Assembly (NCBI GenBank): GCA_002104945.1
Contig: MCFH01000029.1
Coordinates: 602,501 to 666,500, forward strand
Direction of reading: 5' to 3'
Length of the DNA: 64,000 nucleotides
From: Piromyces finnis
Lineage: Eukaryota > Neocallimastigomycota > Neocallimastigomycetes > Neocallimastigales > Neocallimastigaceae
The notes beneath the pieces were generated by a model that was not told the origin of the DNA, made no database searches, and saw nothing but the letters and a program-made list of their open reading frames with translations. Numbering within the stretch: position 1 is the first letter of the stretch; each line of letters starts with the position of its first letter. The position numbers and the translations under genes were made by a program. Below, piece after piece: positions 39,898 to 52,500 of this stretch.

Positions 39898-41977
39898 TCA
39901 CAACGTTGTAACAGCTACAAAACAGTAAACGATTGTAACGCCTTGAACATATAGAGTCTTATTGAATTTTTATATTCTATATTCTTATAATTATTTCTAT
40001 TATGAAAACAAGAGCAATGTGGAATTTAAAAGTAGCTTATTGAACTTTTTTTTATAAAAAATGTAATAATAGCTAATTACAACAATAAATAGATTTGTCA
40101 ATAAGGATAAAGAATTCATTTATTTTATATAGAAAACCTATGTGAAAAATAGGATTACAAAATATAAATGAACTAAAAATTAGTTAAAATAAGTTATATC
40201 GAACTAAACGGAAAACACGGATCTTGCTCTAAATATTGTTGCTAATTTAGATTTGATGTATATGATAAAAACTTTTCAAAATGTAAATATTATATTTAAA
40301 ATTACTTTTTCCTTTTTGATAATGCATCAATTAAAAATGAGCCTTGGTTTTAACGCATTTCACTGCTATAATAAAAAAAGTAGTCATGACTATTCATATT
40401 ATTTCTACTATTAACAGACATTTTATACATTGATATATTTTAAAAAATTTAAATGGAAAGAAAATACAGTTATGCTTGCCATTAAATAATAATAATAATA
40501 CAAACTTAAAATTGTTCTTACATCTATCATAATAAGTGATATATACCAAAATCAGGTTATAAAATTTATTTTTTATATGTTTTTCACGTTGTTTGGATTT
40601 TATTTATGTTCTAATGGGTTTATATTTGTATGATAAATTCAGAAAAAATCAAAAAAATTGATAAATATGGTTTTACACTATTAATGAAAATATAAAATTA
40701 TTAAGGTAGGAACATATTACAAACAGTATTTAATCAAAGGATCAATGAAAATTCTTAATATCTTAAAACAATCCATGAAGATATATATTTAATATATATA
40801 TAAGTGAAGATGATGTTAATAAAATTAATATACTACTTATACAATTTTAATTTATAGTATACTTCTAATGAAAACACAAATATATATATCATGGATATTA
40901 GTTTTATGAAACATTTTTTATTCCCGGTTTTATTTTTTATTTAATATAAACTATAACAATATAATTTAAAAAGTATTTATACAATTTATACATCATCATA
41001 ATTATATTATTTTATAAAAATATATTTTATTATAATATATTTTATTAATATATCATAGATTTAAGGTTTAAACTTTTTAGGTAATTTCTATGTTATCTTT
41101 TTTTTCACTATAATTAATATTAATTGTTTTTACATTTTTTTATTATATATCTTTCACACCTTTGGATGCTTTCATTGTCACACCTCTATTCTTTTTAACT
41201 TTATAAAATAATTTATAATTTAATTTAATTTCTGTTTTCTATACAATTGAAAATAACAAACTTTATCCAATCATTTTAAGGTTTAATATTATTAAAAATA
41301 TATTATTTAATTATAACCTAATATATTAAGAGTATAATGAATTTCCAAAATAAAAAGTGTTACAGTAAACTTTAAAATAGGCAAAAAAGAAAAAGTTTTA
41401 GAAAGTTGATATACCCTTTTTTATTTAATATTACTAATAAATATATCAAAATGACACACGCTAAAGAAGAAATATAATTTAAATAATAAAATAAAATATA
41501 ATATTAGATACTCTATAATATTACTGACTTTATAATAATAAGAATAAATTTTAATAATTAATTATATTTTTATTAAATCATAATTTTATCATTCTATAAA
41601 TAGATATGAATATATTATCATTTCGTTTGATAAATATATCTGTTAATTTTGTGTATTACTTTTAGGTTCTTTCAACCTATTATTACTTTATATATTTCAT
41701 TAATTAGTTTATTATTAGGATTAATTTATTTTTTATTTCAAAAATATTATTTTAATATAAAAGAACGCTTATACCATTTGCTTATTTTATAATGCAAATG
41801 ACCTTTCTATAAATTTATTTTTTCATATTATCAATGTTTTTTTAATTTAATTAAGCATTCACATTCTACATTTACTATTTATAATCACAAATAAGTTTCC
41901 ATGGATAAATTAAAAAAGTTTATTGAAGGTAATGAACTAAATCTATCATTTTTATTAATTATAATATTAAGTTGCTA

Positions 41978-41978
<1 letters not shown>

Positions 41979-42057
<79 letters not shown>
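41979..42057. repeat. (TAT)n microsatellite, about 26 units
   Basis: Uninterrupted TTA trinucleotide run. Confidence 0.95.
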
Positions 42058-42665
42058 GTTAATAAAATAACCCAATAGTTAAAATATTCTATTATTTTTT
42101 TTGGTAAAAGTCATAAACTTTAGTGTTATTACTACTTTTTTTTTCTTTATAAAATAATAATATTAATTATAATTTTTTTCCATTATTAATATTATCTTTT
42201 TAATATGAATAGTTTTTTTTTTTTGGTATATTAAAAAGTATTAAATAATATATTTATAAAAGATTTACCACGAATCATGAAATAAAAAATTTATATATAT
42301 AAAATTATAAAATATCCTATTATTTGAATATTAATATAACAATAATAATATTTATAATTTTTAATAATAATTTATATTAAATAATAATAAATTAAAAAAA
42401 AAAAATTGATATAAAATAAAAAGTAAAGGATCGAATTTTATAATTTTTTTTTTTTTTAAAAATAAAAAGTAATAATAATTAATAACCAAAAAAAAAAAAC
42501 TTTAAAAAAACATAAGCAAAGTATAGGCATAAAAAAGAAAAAGATTTTTTAAAACTTTTTAATTATAGTTAAACCATAAAGATATAATTAAAAAGTTAAC
42601 TTTTTATATTAAAAAAAACTACCTTACAATAAACTAAACTATATATTAATAATAATAATTTTAAA

Positions 42666-43402
42666 ATGGGTTCTGTTATCGTAAAAAGATCTAAAATTGC
42701 TTCCTATGCCTCAGGTTTATTAGTAAGTTTCGATTATAATTTAATAAATATTTAAATATATTAATAATACAAAATAAACCTCAAACAATATTAATTAATA
42801 TTATAATTAATAACAAACTAAAAGTTCGGTGCTGGTTGGTGGTTAATTCTTGATATTATTATCTATTTCAACAACATCGGTAAAAGTAAAGATAAGGATC
42901 CAAATGAGGCTATTACCTTCATTACCTTCCTTCCAGGAATCATTGGAACTATAGGTTTCTTCTTGTAAGCATCAGATATATTAAAAAAAAAAAAAAAGTA
43001 TTTATCTAATTTTTTAATTTGTATTTTAAATAGAGTAAACTTCCTTCCAAGAAATGCATTAAACATTAATGAAGAAACAGGTATTTCTGCAGGCAAAAGT
43101 TTATATATTATTATTGCTTTTGCTGTAACTTTCGCAGGTATTATATCTGGATTTTGGGTATTATTCTCAAAATACACTGGTGAATCTTACTGTAAATATG
43201 GAGTATTTATGGTTATGCAAAGTTTATGTATATTCTTAAGGTATATATAAAACCAAACACCGAAATATATATTTAAATTATTTATAGCGAAAAAGTAAAA
43301 CTAATTTTTTTTTTTTTTGTTCTTTTTGTATAAATCCTATATAAAAGTACATTTGTATTTAGATTCGGTAGACCACTTGCTGCTGAAAGTTCTTCATTCT
43401 AA
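42666..43402 (+). CDS. TMEM50/Vps68-family membrane protein
   Basis: Four exons, 42666-42722, 42825-42964, 43034-43240 and 43363-43402, encode 147 residues, close to the 150-160 of TMEM50A/B and yeast Vps68 (UPF0220). Family landmarks are IASYASGLLFGAGWWLILD at the N-terminus (TMEM50: IASIAAGVLFFTGWW), four hydrophobic segments, WVLFSKY in the third/fourth helix region, and a short tail beginning FGRP. Vps68 functions at endosomes in protein sorting together with the cornichon-like Vps55; the fungal protein probably does the same. No signal peptide is needed since the first helix starts near residue 15. The short terminal exon is supported by the phase and the conserved FGR. Confidence 0.85.
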
Positions 43403-45638
43403 ACTCAGCAACCCATTTTAAATAGTTTCACTTAAATAATAATTCCACCATAAAAATTATAATTAAAAAAAAAAAAGAAAACTACTATCTTTCTTATAGA
43501 ATTAGTGATATCATAAATTATCTTTTTTTTTTTTTTTTTATAAATATCCATAAACTTGTTAATATTTCGAAAAAAACATCTTAATTTAATATATCTGTTT
43601 ATTTTATAATAATTAATTTAACATACATTATTAATTTATTAAACGTTAAAAATGAATAAAACATTATTTCTATAATATTTAAAATAATGTTTTTTTTTAT
43701 TTTTTTCATTTTGTTTTTAATGAAAATGATAAAGAAAACTTGATATAATAATAATAAAAAAATATAAAATAAAAATCACAAAAAAAAAAGAATAAAAAAT
43801 ATATAAAATATAAAATAAAAATCAATTATTTTATGTTTTTTTTTTTATAATAAAGAATTATAGTTAATATTTTTTTAGTTTCTGCTTATACACACAGTTA
43901 CAATATTGCAGAATGTGTTACGAGGTTTTTTTCAAACTTTTTCTAATACCTCTCGTAATGACATTTTTAGCTATTTATTAAAATTTTTGAAAATCATTTT
44001 AAATTTATATTAAAAAAAAATTAAAATTAAAATTAAAATCATACCTTTTTTTTAATTTACTATGAAAGCCCCTTTCATCTAAATAATAAAAAAGGATATA
44101 AAAAAAAACTAATTGCCTTTTTTTTATTTGAAATTATAAAAAGATGTTTTTTTATTATTTCTTTCTTTTTTTTTTTTTTTTACCTTTTTATTTTACTTCA
44201 TTAATAAACGTCTTTTTTAAATTCCTTTTTTTTTTTCACCGCCGTTCATGAAAACTTTATTTTTTATAAAATAGAATTGATTTTCCTTTTTATTATATAT
44301 AATTAATTTAATTATTTTCCCCTTTTTTTTTCCAATTTAAAATAAAATACGCCATAGGCCAAAAAATAAAATACTAAAAAGAAAGCTTTTTACTTCAATT
44401 AACGTTCAACAAATCTCTTTTTATTAACACAAAAGATTCTTATTTAAATCTAATTAAATAAAAAGAATTATAGTCTACTTTATAAAAGAAAAAAATTATA
44501 ATTAACTTGTTTAAATTTATAATTGTAAACTTTAAATGAGGATTTCCAATGATGCATTCAGTTTATCTATTATTTATAAGAGTTTTTTTTTTTTTTTTTT
44601 AATATAAATAGAATAAAATATATAACTTGAAATTATATAAAACAAAATACTCTTTATCTCACTTTATTTACATTCAATATATTAAAACTTCATTGTTTGG
44701 TAATTTGATCTAAAAAAAAAAAAAATAAATTTCATATTTGTCTAAAAACTTTGTTACCTTTAAATATGTAATATCTTTCTCATTCTTTTTGTAAAATTAA
44801 AAAAAAAAAAGCTTTCCAACTATTACTCGCTTTTAATTTTTAAATTCATTTTTATTTTATATTTTATATATTATATATATATATATATTTTTTTTTTTAA
44901 ATGTATAAGGTGAAAGTCGGACATTTGTCATTAACGGCTTATCACCATTATATTAACATCCCGGCTTATTCACCTTGCCTTTTTTTCTTATTAACTAAAG
45001 CATCAACAGAACATCACCAAAATTAATGAATGTAATTTTGGGGGGATTTTTGCACTACTCACTTCAATGAAATGAGCCCACAAAATCTTTAGTTGTGAAT
45101 ACTTTTGTTAAAGTATGTTTTTTAAAATTATTGAAAAATTTTTTGGTTTTAATAACATTGAAAAATGATAGCCAATCACTGACTGGAATAGATCATGTGA
45201 AGATCATAATTATTTGTTACTTTAAAATAAAATCTATACCTTTATTTACCAAAAAAAATGTATATATAATTAATAAAATTTTATTAAGGAATGAAATAAA
45301 TAAATAATAGTAATAATAATGATAATAATAGTAATAAATGTTAATACTAAAATATTTAAAAATAAAATTTAATTACAAATGAAATAAAAAAAAAAACTAA
45401 AAAAACTAATGCATTCTTTTGATTATTGTAATTAAAAGAGACCTGCTTTTTAACTTTCCAGAAAGGTGATAAAAATTTTATCAGGGTAAAAAAAAAATTT
45501 GTTCTTGATAACATAAAGCTTAATTTTTGTTGGAATTCCACAGCGACCATAAACATAAAGTTTGTTAACGACAGCATACGTTGTTACCATCTTTATATAT
45601 AATTATTTTAATTAAAATTATAATATATATATATTATA
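43403..45638. other. Gene-free spacer to the transposon cluster
   Basis: Mostly A/T-rich. A slightly G/C-richer patch at about 44905-45090 contains an imperfect inverted repeat: AAGGTGAAAGTCGG at 44907-44920 against CCGGCTTATTCACCTT at 44961-44976. The small frames near 45095 and 45356 look non-coding. Confidence 0.5.
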
Positions 45639-45826
45639 TTTTTTTTTTTAACGGCATCAAATATTTTAAACTTTATAATTAATTTAAAAGTATAATACAT
45701 ATTATAAAAAAACAATATTAAAAATAAAAATAATAAAAAAAAAAAAAAATAGGTTTTAATAAACACAAATGAATAAAAATTGGGTATAATGTATTCTAGT
45801 CATTTTAACTAAAATAAAAAAACCAC

Positions 45827-45846
45827 TATTATACTAAAGTATAATA
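45827..45846 (-). other. Hairpin in the LINE 3' UTR
   Basis: In the transcript, an 8-bp stem TATTATAC / GTATAATA closes a TTTA loop just after the coding end. The equivalent in copy B (57790-57809) has one substitution that still pairs as G-U. It may be a recognition element for the reverse transcriptase. Confidence 0.5.
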
Positions 45847-46119
45847 ATTGTATTTGACTTCCAATGGGACACCGAGCCAACGATCAAAATTTCGTTATGG
45901 ATCAAAATTATGCTCTCCATTGGTTGCGCTGGCCCTCCTGGCCTGTCTTACTGTTTCTTCAGCATTGACGCTCTTGGATGTTGCTTCAAACCTTTTGAAC
46001 ATTGTCCATTGCTGGCCAATAGCAAAAGGCATGATTTTGGTTAGAAGTTCTGCTGCTACCGTCAAGAATGGTGTTCCTTCATTAGTACCAGATTGAATCT
46101 GACGCTTACAAAGTTCTTT

Positions 46120-49100
46120 CTATTCCCTTGAATTGTAATTGATATTGTTAAAACTTCTTCCCCCAAGAAGGAATTTAAATATTTTACTGCACACACTAGA
46201 ATAATCATACACATTAATATTCACCGGATTATTAGAACTATTACTATTATTAACTAAATTACTATCTAAATTAGAATTATTATCTTCACCATTTCTATCA
46301 TTACTAATATTATTATTCCTATTACTACTATTGTTATTATTCCTATTACTACTATTGTTATTATTACTATTGTTACTATTACTATTGTTATTACTACTAT
46401 TGTTACTATTACTATTAATGTTATTGCTATCTCTACTGATATTATCAATTTCATTATTATTGATAGGACTATTGGAATTACGTTGACTGAAAAAATTTAG
46501 TAGCTGGACTATGGAATCATAATGTTTAATACGGATATCTCTAAATGTTGGACAATCTAATAACCAATGTTTAATACTTTGATCTCCACACTTGCAACAT
46601 GGACAGTAGTTAGGACAAACTGGATCAACAAATTTGGCAGCTTTGGCAACTCTAGCATCCAACTTGTATCCGCTTCTTGCTTTCAATAGCCAGTAGAAAC
46701 CATAGGCAAACTCTGAGTACTCATAACATAACTTGATGAAATCTTTAGTTTCAATAAATTTATTATCATCATAATATGGCGCTTTGATTGAATTCCCTTT
46801 GAGATCTTTCCAATAAAAGTTTTTAACTGCTTTAACATCTCCATGTTTCTTTAATTTTTTATCAAGTGTCCTACTTGATTTGCACCACGTGTATTTTCTA
46901 AATTTAGGAATGTAATTGACAAGGTGTGAGATAATACAATTTGAGTTTTTCCATTTGTTAAAACATCTAACCTGAGCTAACGCACATTTGGCTGACAATG
47001 GAGGAATATTCAAATCTTTTGAGATTGAGTATAAGGATATAAACGATACAGCTTTATGAACTCCGGCAACCCATCGTATTCCTTTGTTAACATGCTTCTG
47101 AGCAATCCTAGACCTAGCTTTGTTGGATCCAAGTAATGGTGCAAAGTATGAAACTCTGCTAATCACTTGAGAGTTAAGTACTAGTTTTTTGAAAGGAATA
47201 GGAATATTAGGATTTCTTAAGAATTTACTGACTGAGAAAAGTCCTTTCAAAACCTTGTTATTAAGAACTTTAATTACTGGTTTAAGGGACAAATTCTTAT
47301 CAAATGGAACACCAAGATAAGTGTAGCAGTCAGTAGTTGGAATGGGTTGTCCTGCTAAGTAAAATGTTGGATCTCTCTTGTTCTGATTTTCTATTGATTC
47401 AGGACGAATCACCATCGTTGAACATTTCTGGATACCAAATTCCATTTCATTATACAAGGCCCATTCATTAAATCTTCTAAGCATCTTTTTTAAGCATCCT
47501 CTTGTTGGAGCACAAATAACTATATCATCTGCAAAAAGTCCACCACAGCATCGAGTGTCACCTAAACTGACTCCGAGATCTTCACACTCTTTAAATATAT
47601 CATTAATAAAGAGATTAAAAAGAATAGGAGAAAGAGGGCAACCTTGACGGACTCCTTTCTTCACATCAAAAGATTTCGAGAATTGTCCATCTAATTTGAC
47701 ATTAGCCTTAGATGTTAAATATAAATTTTTGATAAATTGTAAACTCTTACCTCGGATTCCTAAACAATCTAATTTATGGAGAATATTACCGATTGGGACT
47801 GAATCGTATGCTTTCCTGAGATCTAAAAAGGCCAAATATGTCTCTTTATTATCTAATTGACGTCTACGGCATATTTCTTGGATTGAAATGAAAAGACTGA
47901 TACTTTCTTCCTTTTTTCGAAAACCAAATTGTTCAGGTCTAATGAAATTATTCTTTAGACCATATTCTGAGATTCTAGTGGTGACAATTTTGGAGATCAA
48001 CTTAATACCATTATTGATAAGTGATATACCTCGATAGTTATCACAATCTGTCAAATCTCCCTTCTTAGGAATAGAAACAATACTGGATTCATTCCATGAG
48101 TTGGGGAAATCTCCATCCCAAATACGGTTAAATAATTTAAGAATAAAATTTAAACCATGAGCATCATTATCTGAAGTAGTATTACCAGAAGAATTATTAC
48201 CTGTAGCATTATTAGAATCATTACTTGATGGAATTAATGCTTTGTAAAATTCAATTGGAATACCATCCGGACCTGATGCTTTATAATTTGGAGTAGAGAG
48301 GATAGCTGACTTGACTTCATCAATACTAATATCTTGGTTGATATCCCACTCATCAAGCATAGGAAGTGAAAAACGTTTATTCATTGGTTCTTCATACCAA
48401 TGCTCCAAATCAAGACTTACACCACTTGGATCTGATGCAAGCTTTTCGAAATGATCATGCCACACTTCTAGTTGTTCTTCCGTAGCAACAACTAATTCTC
48501 CGTTTTTGTTTTTAATTGGTTGAGCAATAAAGAAAGAATCTTTTCCAATTTTTGCAGTTTTCTTGATCCATTTCCAGGCCTTCTTAGGATTATGACTCTT
48601 CATATACTCACATCCTGTTTTAATCCAATGAAGATATTCTTGTTTCCTAAATTCATTACATCTTTTGTGGATGTAATCAATGAGCTTACGGTAGATTTTA
48701 ATTCTTTTAATAAATTCATCTATATCATAAATTCTTTCTTTTTTAAATCTCTTATACAACTTCATTTTGATTTTTTGGAGATTAAAAATTTGTTGTGAAA
48801 TATGAAATGAAGACTTTATAACATTATTTGCTGAGGTAATACTGAGCTCGTCTGCAATTGAAAAAGCAGTTGAAGTAAACTCTTTGGAAAGTTCATCTGT
48901 AGAAACATTAGGATCGTTGAATTTTGCTGAAAGAATTTGGAATTTATTATGACTAAGAATAGATTCCTTTTCCTCAATACATTTTAATCTATTCCATTTC
49001 AGAATTTTCTTAGGAACATTAAAGTCATTAGAAAAATCTTCCATAGGAATAATTTTACCATTAATAAGAAGTGGCTTATGGTCTGATACAGGATAAAAAT

Positions 49101-49258
49101 TATTTATAAATGATGCTGAGTGAATAAGATCTTTCATCTTCGAATTGATAAGAGCATGGTCAATGTCGGAAGATTGATCACCTCGAGTCCAAGAGATAGT
49201 CGACCCTCTAAGCGGAAGAATTTCCCAATCTCCTAATCCATTTGTTGATAACCAGTTG
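46120..49258 (-). pseudogene. LINE A reverse transcriptase portion (3' half of split ORF, premature stop)
   Basis: The frame runs from the copia insertion point to a stop at 46120. It contains the end of the endonuclease (SDHKPLLI), RT motifs ASGPDGIP, DCDNYRGISL, FLDLRKAYDSVP, VRQGCPLSPILFNLFIND and FADDIVICAP, and the C-terminal finger CCKCGDQSIKHWLLDC. An Asn/Ser-rich tract follows. Compared with copy B, codon TGG has become TAG at 46120-46122, which removes about 65 C-terminal residues that remain readable downstream. Separation from its N-terminal half by the copia element also makes it inactive. Confidence 0.88.
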
Positions 49259-49263
49259 GATAA
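49259..49263. repeat. Target-site duplication, left copy (copia)
   Basis: GATAA, repeated at 55259-55263. The undisrupted LINE copy B has a single GATAA at the same place (around 61208-61212). Confidence 0.93.
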
Positions 49264-49498
49264 TGTCAGATAAATTTAGTTTACACTTAAATTTATTTAT
49301 AAAACTATTTGGGTTTTTATAATCTTTTATTTATTTATATTTATTTTATAATATAAATATTGTAACTTTCTTAAAATCTTTTTATTAAAAAATAACCAAA
49401 GAATAAAAATGTAGTACAATATTAATTTATAATTTTATAAAATACAAATACATAAAAAATACATAAAATATTATTTTGGAATGTATTTTATTTTCACA
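49264..49498 (-). repeat. 3' LTR of the copia element
   Basis: 235 bp, identical to 55024-55258. On the plus strand it begins TGTCAGATAAATTTAG and ends TTTTCACA. Confidence 0.95.
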
Positions 49499-49508
49499 CT
49501 CCCCCAAA
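49499..49508 (-). promoter_or_regulatory. Polypurine tract of the copia element
   Basis: Directly upstream of the 3' LTR the minus strand reads TTTGGGGGAG, the expected primer site for plus-strand DNA synthesis. Confidence 0.85.
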
Positions 49509-49520
49509 GTTATAAATTCA

Positions 49521-52500
49521 TTATTTGTATTTATATAATAAACTATCTCTAAATATTTTCATTTTATTTTTATTCAAGTATTTAGTAAAACCATCTGCTA
49601 AATTTTCTTCTGATTTTATATATTCTAGACTGATTTTATTTTCTTTAATTAATTCTCTTACTTTATGGTACTTAATATCAATATGTTTTGACTTTGGATT
49701 AATCGTTTCATTATTTGCGTTGTAAATAGTTGCTTGATTATCAATATTGATTTTTAAGCATTCTTCCTTTATTTTTAATTCACTAAAAATATTTCTATAC
49801 CACAGAGCTTGCTTTGAGCATTCACAAAGTCCATAATATTCTGCTTCGGCGGTTGAAGTTGATACACATTTTTGCAGTTTTGAGTACCAGCTTGTTGGTC
49901 CATTTCCCAATAAAAATACAAATCCAGTGGTAGATTTTCTTGTTTCTTCATCTCCCCCATAGTCTGAATCTACAAAAATCTTCAAATTTAAGTTTCTTTC
50001 AAAACGGATTCCATAATGAGGATTTTCTTTCAGATATTTGAATATTTGTAATACATTCTTCCAATTTTGGATAGTAGGATTTTGTGAGAACCTAGATGCT
50101 TTGGTTACTGAAAATAAGATATCTGGACGAGTACCTATGGCTAAATATAAAAGACTTCCTATTGCAGCTCTATAAGTAGTAGGGTCAAAAGGCTGATTGA
50201 GTTGTTCATCATTCTTGATTGGTGTAGTTGTCTTTGATCCTCTGCAGTTTTCTAAACCAAATTTGTGTAATATATCCTTTAAATACCTTTCTTGATGTAA
50301 CAAATACCCATCTTTTAACGTTTCTACTTTGATTCCTATGATGAAATTTGCATCACCAACATCCGTGATAACATATTTCTCTTTAATTAATTTAATAGTT
50401 TTATCTATTTCTTCCTTTTTACCAGTTATTAGGATGTCATCAACATATATTCCAACTAAACATACTAATTTATTGTTTTTGGTCTTTATAAATATGCATG
50501 GTTCGCTAACTAATTTCTGAAATCCTAGTTCAATGAGAGTATTGCTGATGTTGTTATTCCATTCTCTTGCTGCTTGTTTTAAGCCATATAATGCTTTATT
50601 TAATTTCCATAATCCTTTTTTATACATTTTATCTCCTTCAGGTGCTTTCATATATATATCTTCCTTTAAATCTGCATACAAATATGCGGCCTTAACATCT
50701 AATTGATGGATTTTATAGTTATTAATTGCAGCTATTCCTATTAGGATTCTTAATGAGTCTTGTTTTAGAGTAGGAGAAAAGGTCTCATTGTAGTCTTCTC
50801 CATATTCTTGTGTAAAACCTCTGGCTACAAGTCTAGCTTTGTATTTTTCTATCTCACCAGTGCTATTCCTTTTTATCTTAAATACCCATCTTGAATCAAT
50901 AATATTGGCGTCTTCTGGAACTTCATCTATTCTTTTGAACACTTTTCTTTCTTTCATATTTAGCAATTCGGCTTCTATTGCTTTTATCCACTTATCCTTA
51001 TCTTTTCTTTTAAATATATCATTATAGGAATTTGGCTCCTTGATTTGTGCTATAGTTAGCGCCACTTCCTTAATTTTCTTCTTTTCTGGTTCATGTTCAT
51101 GTGGCTTACTAAATTTTTCTTCTATGACATCTTCACTTGGAACAAGTTTCCGCTTTCTTGGGAATTTTTCTTCCTTTGGTGGATGATTTTCATTTAATTT
51201 AAAATTTTTATTGGATTTTAATTTTCTATTTAGATTTCTCTTATTCAAAAAATTTTGTTTTGATAATAACTTTTTCTTATCAAAAAATTTTTTCTTAGAT
51301 TTATCTTTATTGATTGGATCTTTAATTTCATTTTTATTTTTTAAATTTCTCAAATTATATTCCTTTTTATTTTGATTATTTAAATTACTTTCTTTTTCAT
51401 CAGAAATATTTTTAAATTTGGACTTTTCTTCAGGAATATTGATATTTTCTTTATTCAAATTTCTTCTTATTTCATTCTCATTAATAGGTATGTAATTTTT
51501 CTTATAATATTCTTCATTCTTATAATTTACTTTTACATTTGAATAATTATTTTCTATTTCTTTTCTATTATTTTTATTTATATTATTTTTGACACTCTCA
51601 ATATTTTCAAAATCAATTTTCTTTCTTGTTCCTAAATCAATGTCAGGACTCAGGATATTTAAAAAATCATTATTGTCAATTTCTCCAGTTAAATCATTTA
51701 TCTCCATTTCTGATGGTGTTTTTAATACTTCTTCAATTAATTCATTTTTATTTACAATGTCTGAATTTTCTTCTATAAAATAAACATTTCCTTTTGCATT
51801 CAGGTATTTATTATTCCTTTTATTATCCTTTGATATATTTGAATTGTCTTTACTGTTTATATTTTTATTTTTCTTGTCGTCATTTCTCTTTATATTCACT
51901 TCTTTAATTTCACAAATTTCAGTTTCGTCAGCACTATTATATTTTAAATTATTATATTTTAAATTATTTTCTTCCAAGGTAAAGTTATTTATATTGCCGT
52001 CGTTACTTCCTGAAATGTCATTATTGTTTTCTTTTTCTTTATTGGTTTCACTTACAGATTCCATTGAAGTACTTATTTTAATTTCTTTATTTTCTTCCAT
52101 TTCTTCAATTTTCTGGTAATTATTTTTGTTCAAACGTTCTTTTTTCTTTTCTTTTAGTTTAATATAGTCTAAGAGATTTAAGTCTTCTTCTTCTGAGTCT
52201 TCTATATTCATATTACTATCATTAGTGTCCTCGCAGACTTGCATAAAACTTTCAGAACTATTATTTTTTTCTTTATTTAATAGTGACGTGAGCTTATCCA
52301 GCTTTTCTTCTATATTTCTAAATTTTTCTTCATAATTTACTTCTTTTAAGTCTTCTTTATTACTAGTTTTATCATTGAGTGTTTCTAGGTTTTCATTCAT
52401 TAATTTATCATTTTCATTTGAAATGTCCTTTTCTTTTTTGTCTTTATTGTTATTGTTTTCATTTTCTTTATCATACATATAATTAAAGTTCCTTACTTGA

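Larger units (their letters stand above)
39425..42665. other. Long gene-free spacer between divergent genes
   Basis: About 3.2 kb without supportable reading frames. It carries two microsatellites, listed separately, and must contain the divergent promoters of PMS2 (left) and the TMEM50 homologue (right). No promoter motif can be assigned. Confidence 0.55.

Noticed and set aside
42863-43177. 104-codon minus-strand frame
   Set aside because: Antisense to TMEM50 exons 2 and 3 and running across an intron.
44907-44976. Imperfect inverted repeat AAGGTGAAAGTCGG / CCGGCTTATTCACCTT
   Set aside because: Arms differ in length and several bases, and there are no flanking duplications. Too weak to call an element.
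45848-46096. 82-codon plus-strand frame
   Set aside because: Antisense to the LINE A C-terminal coding region.
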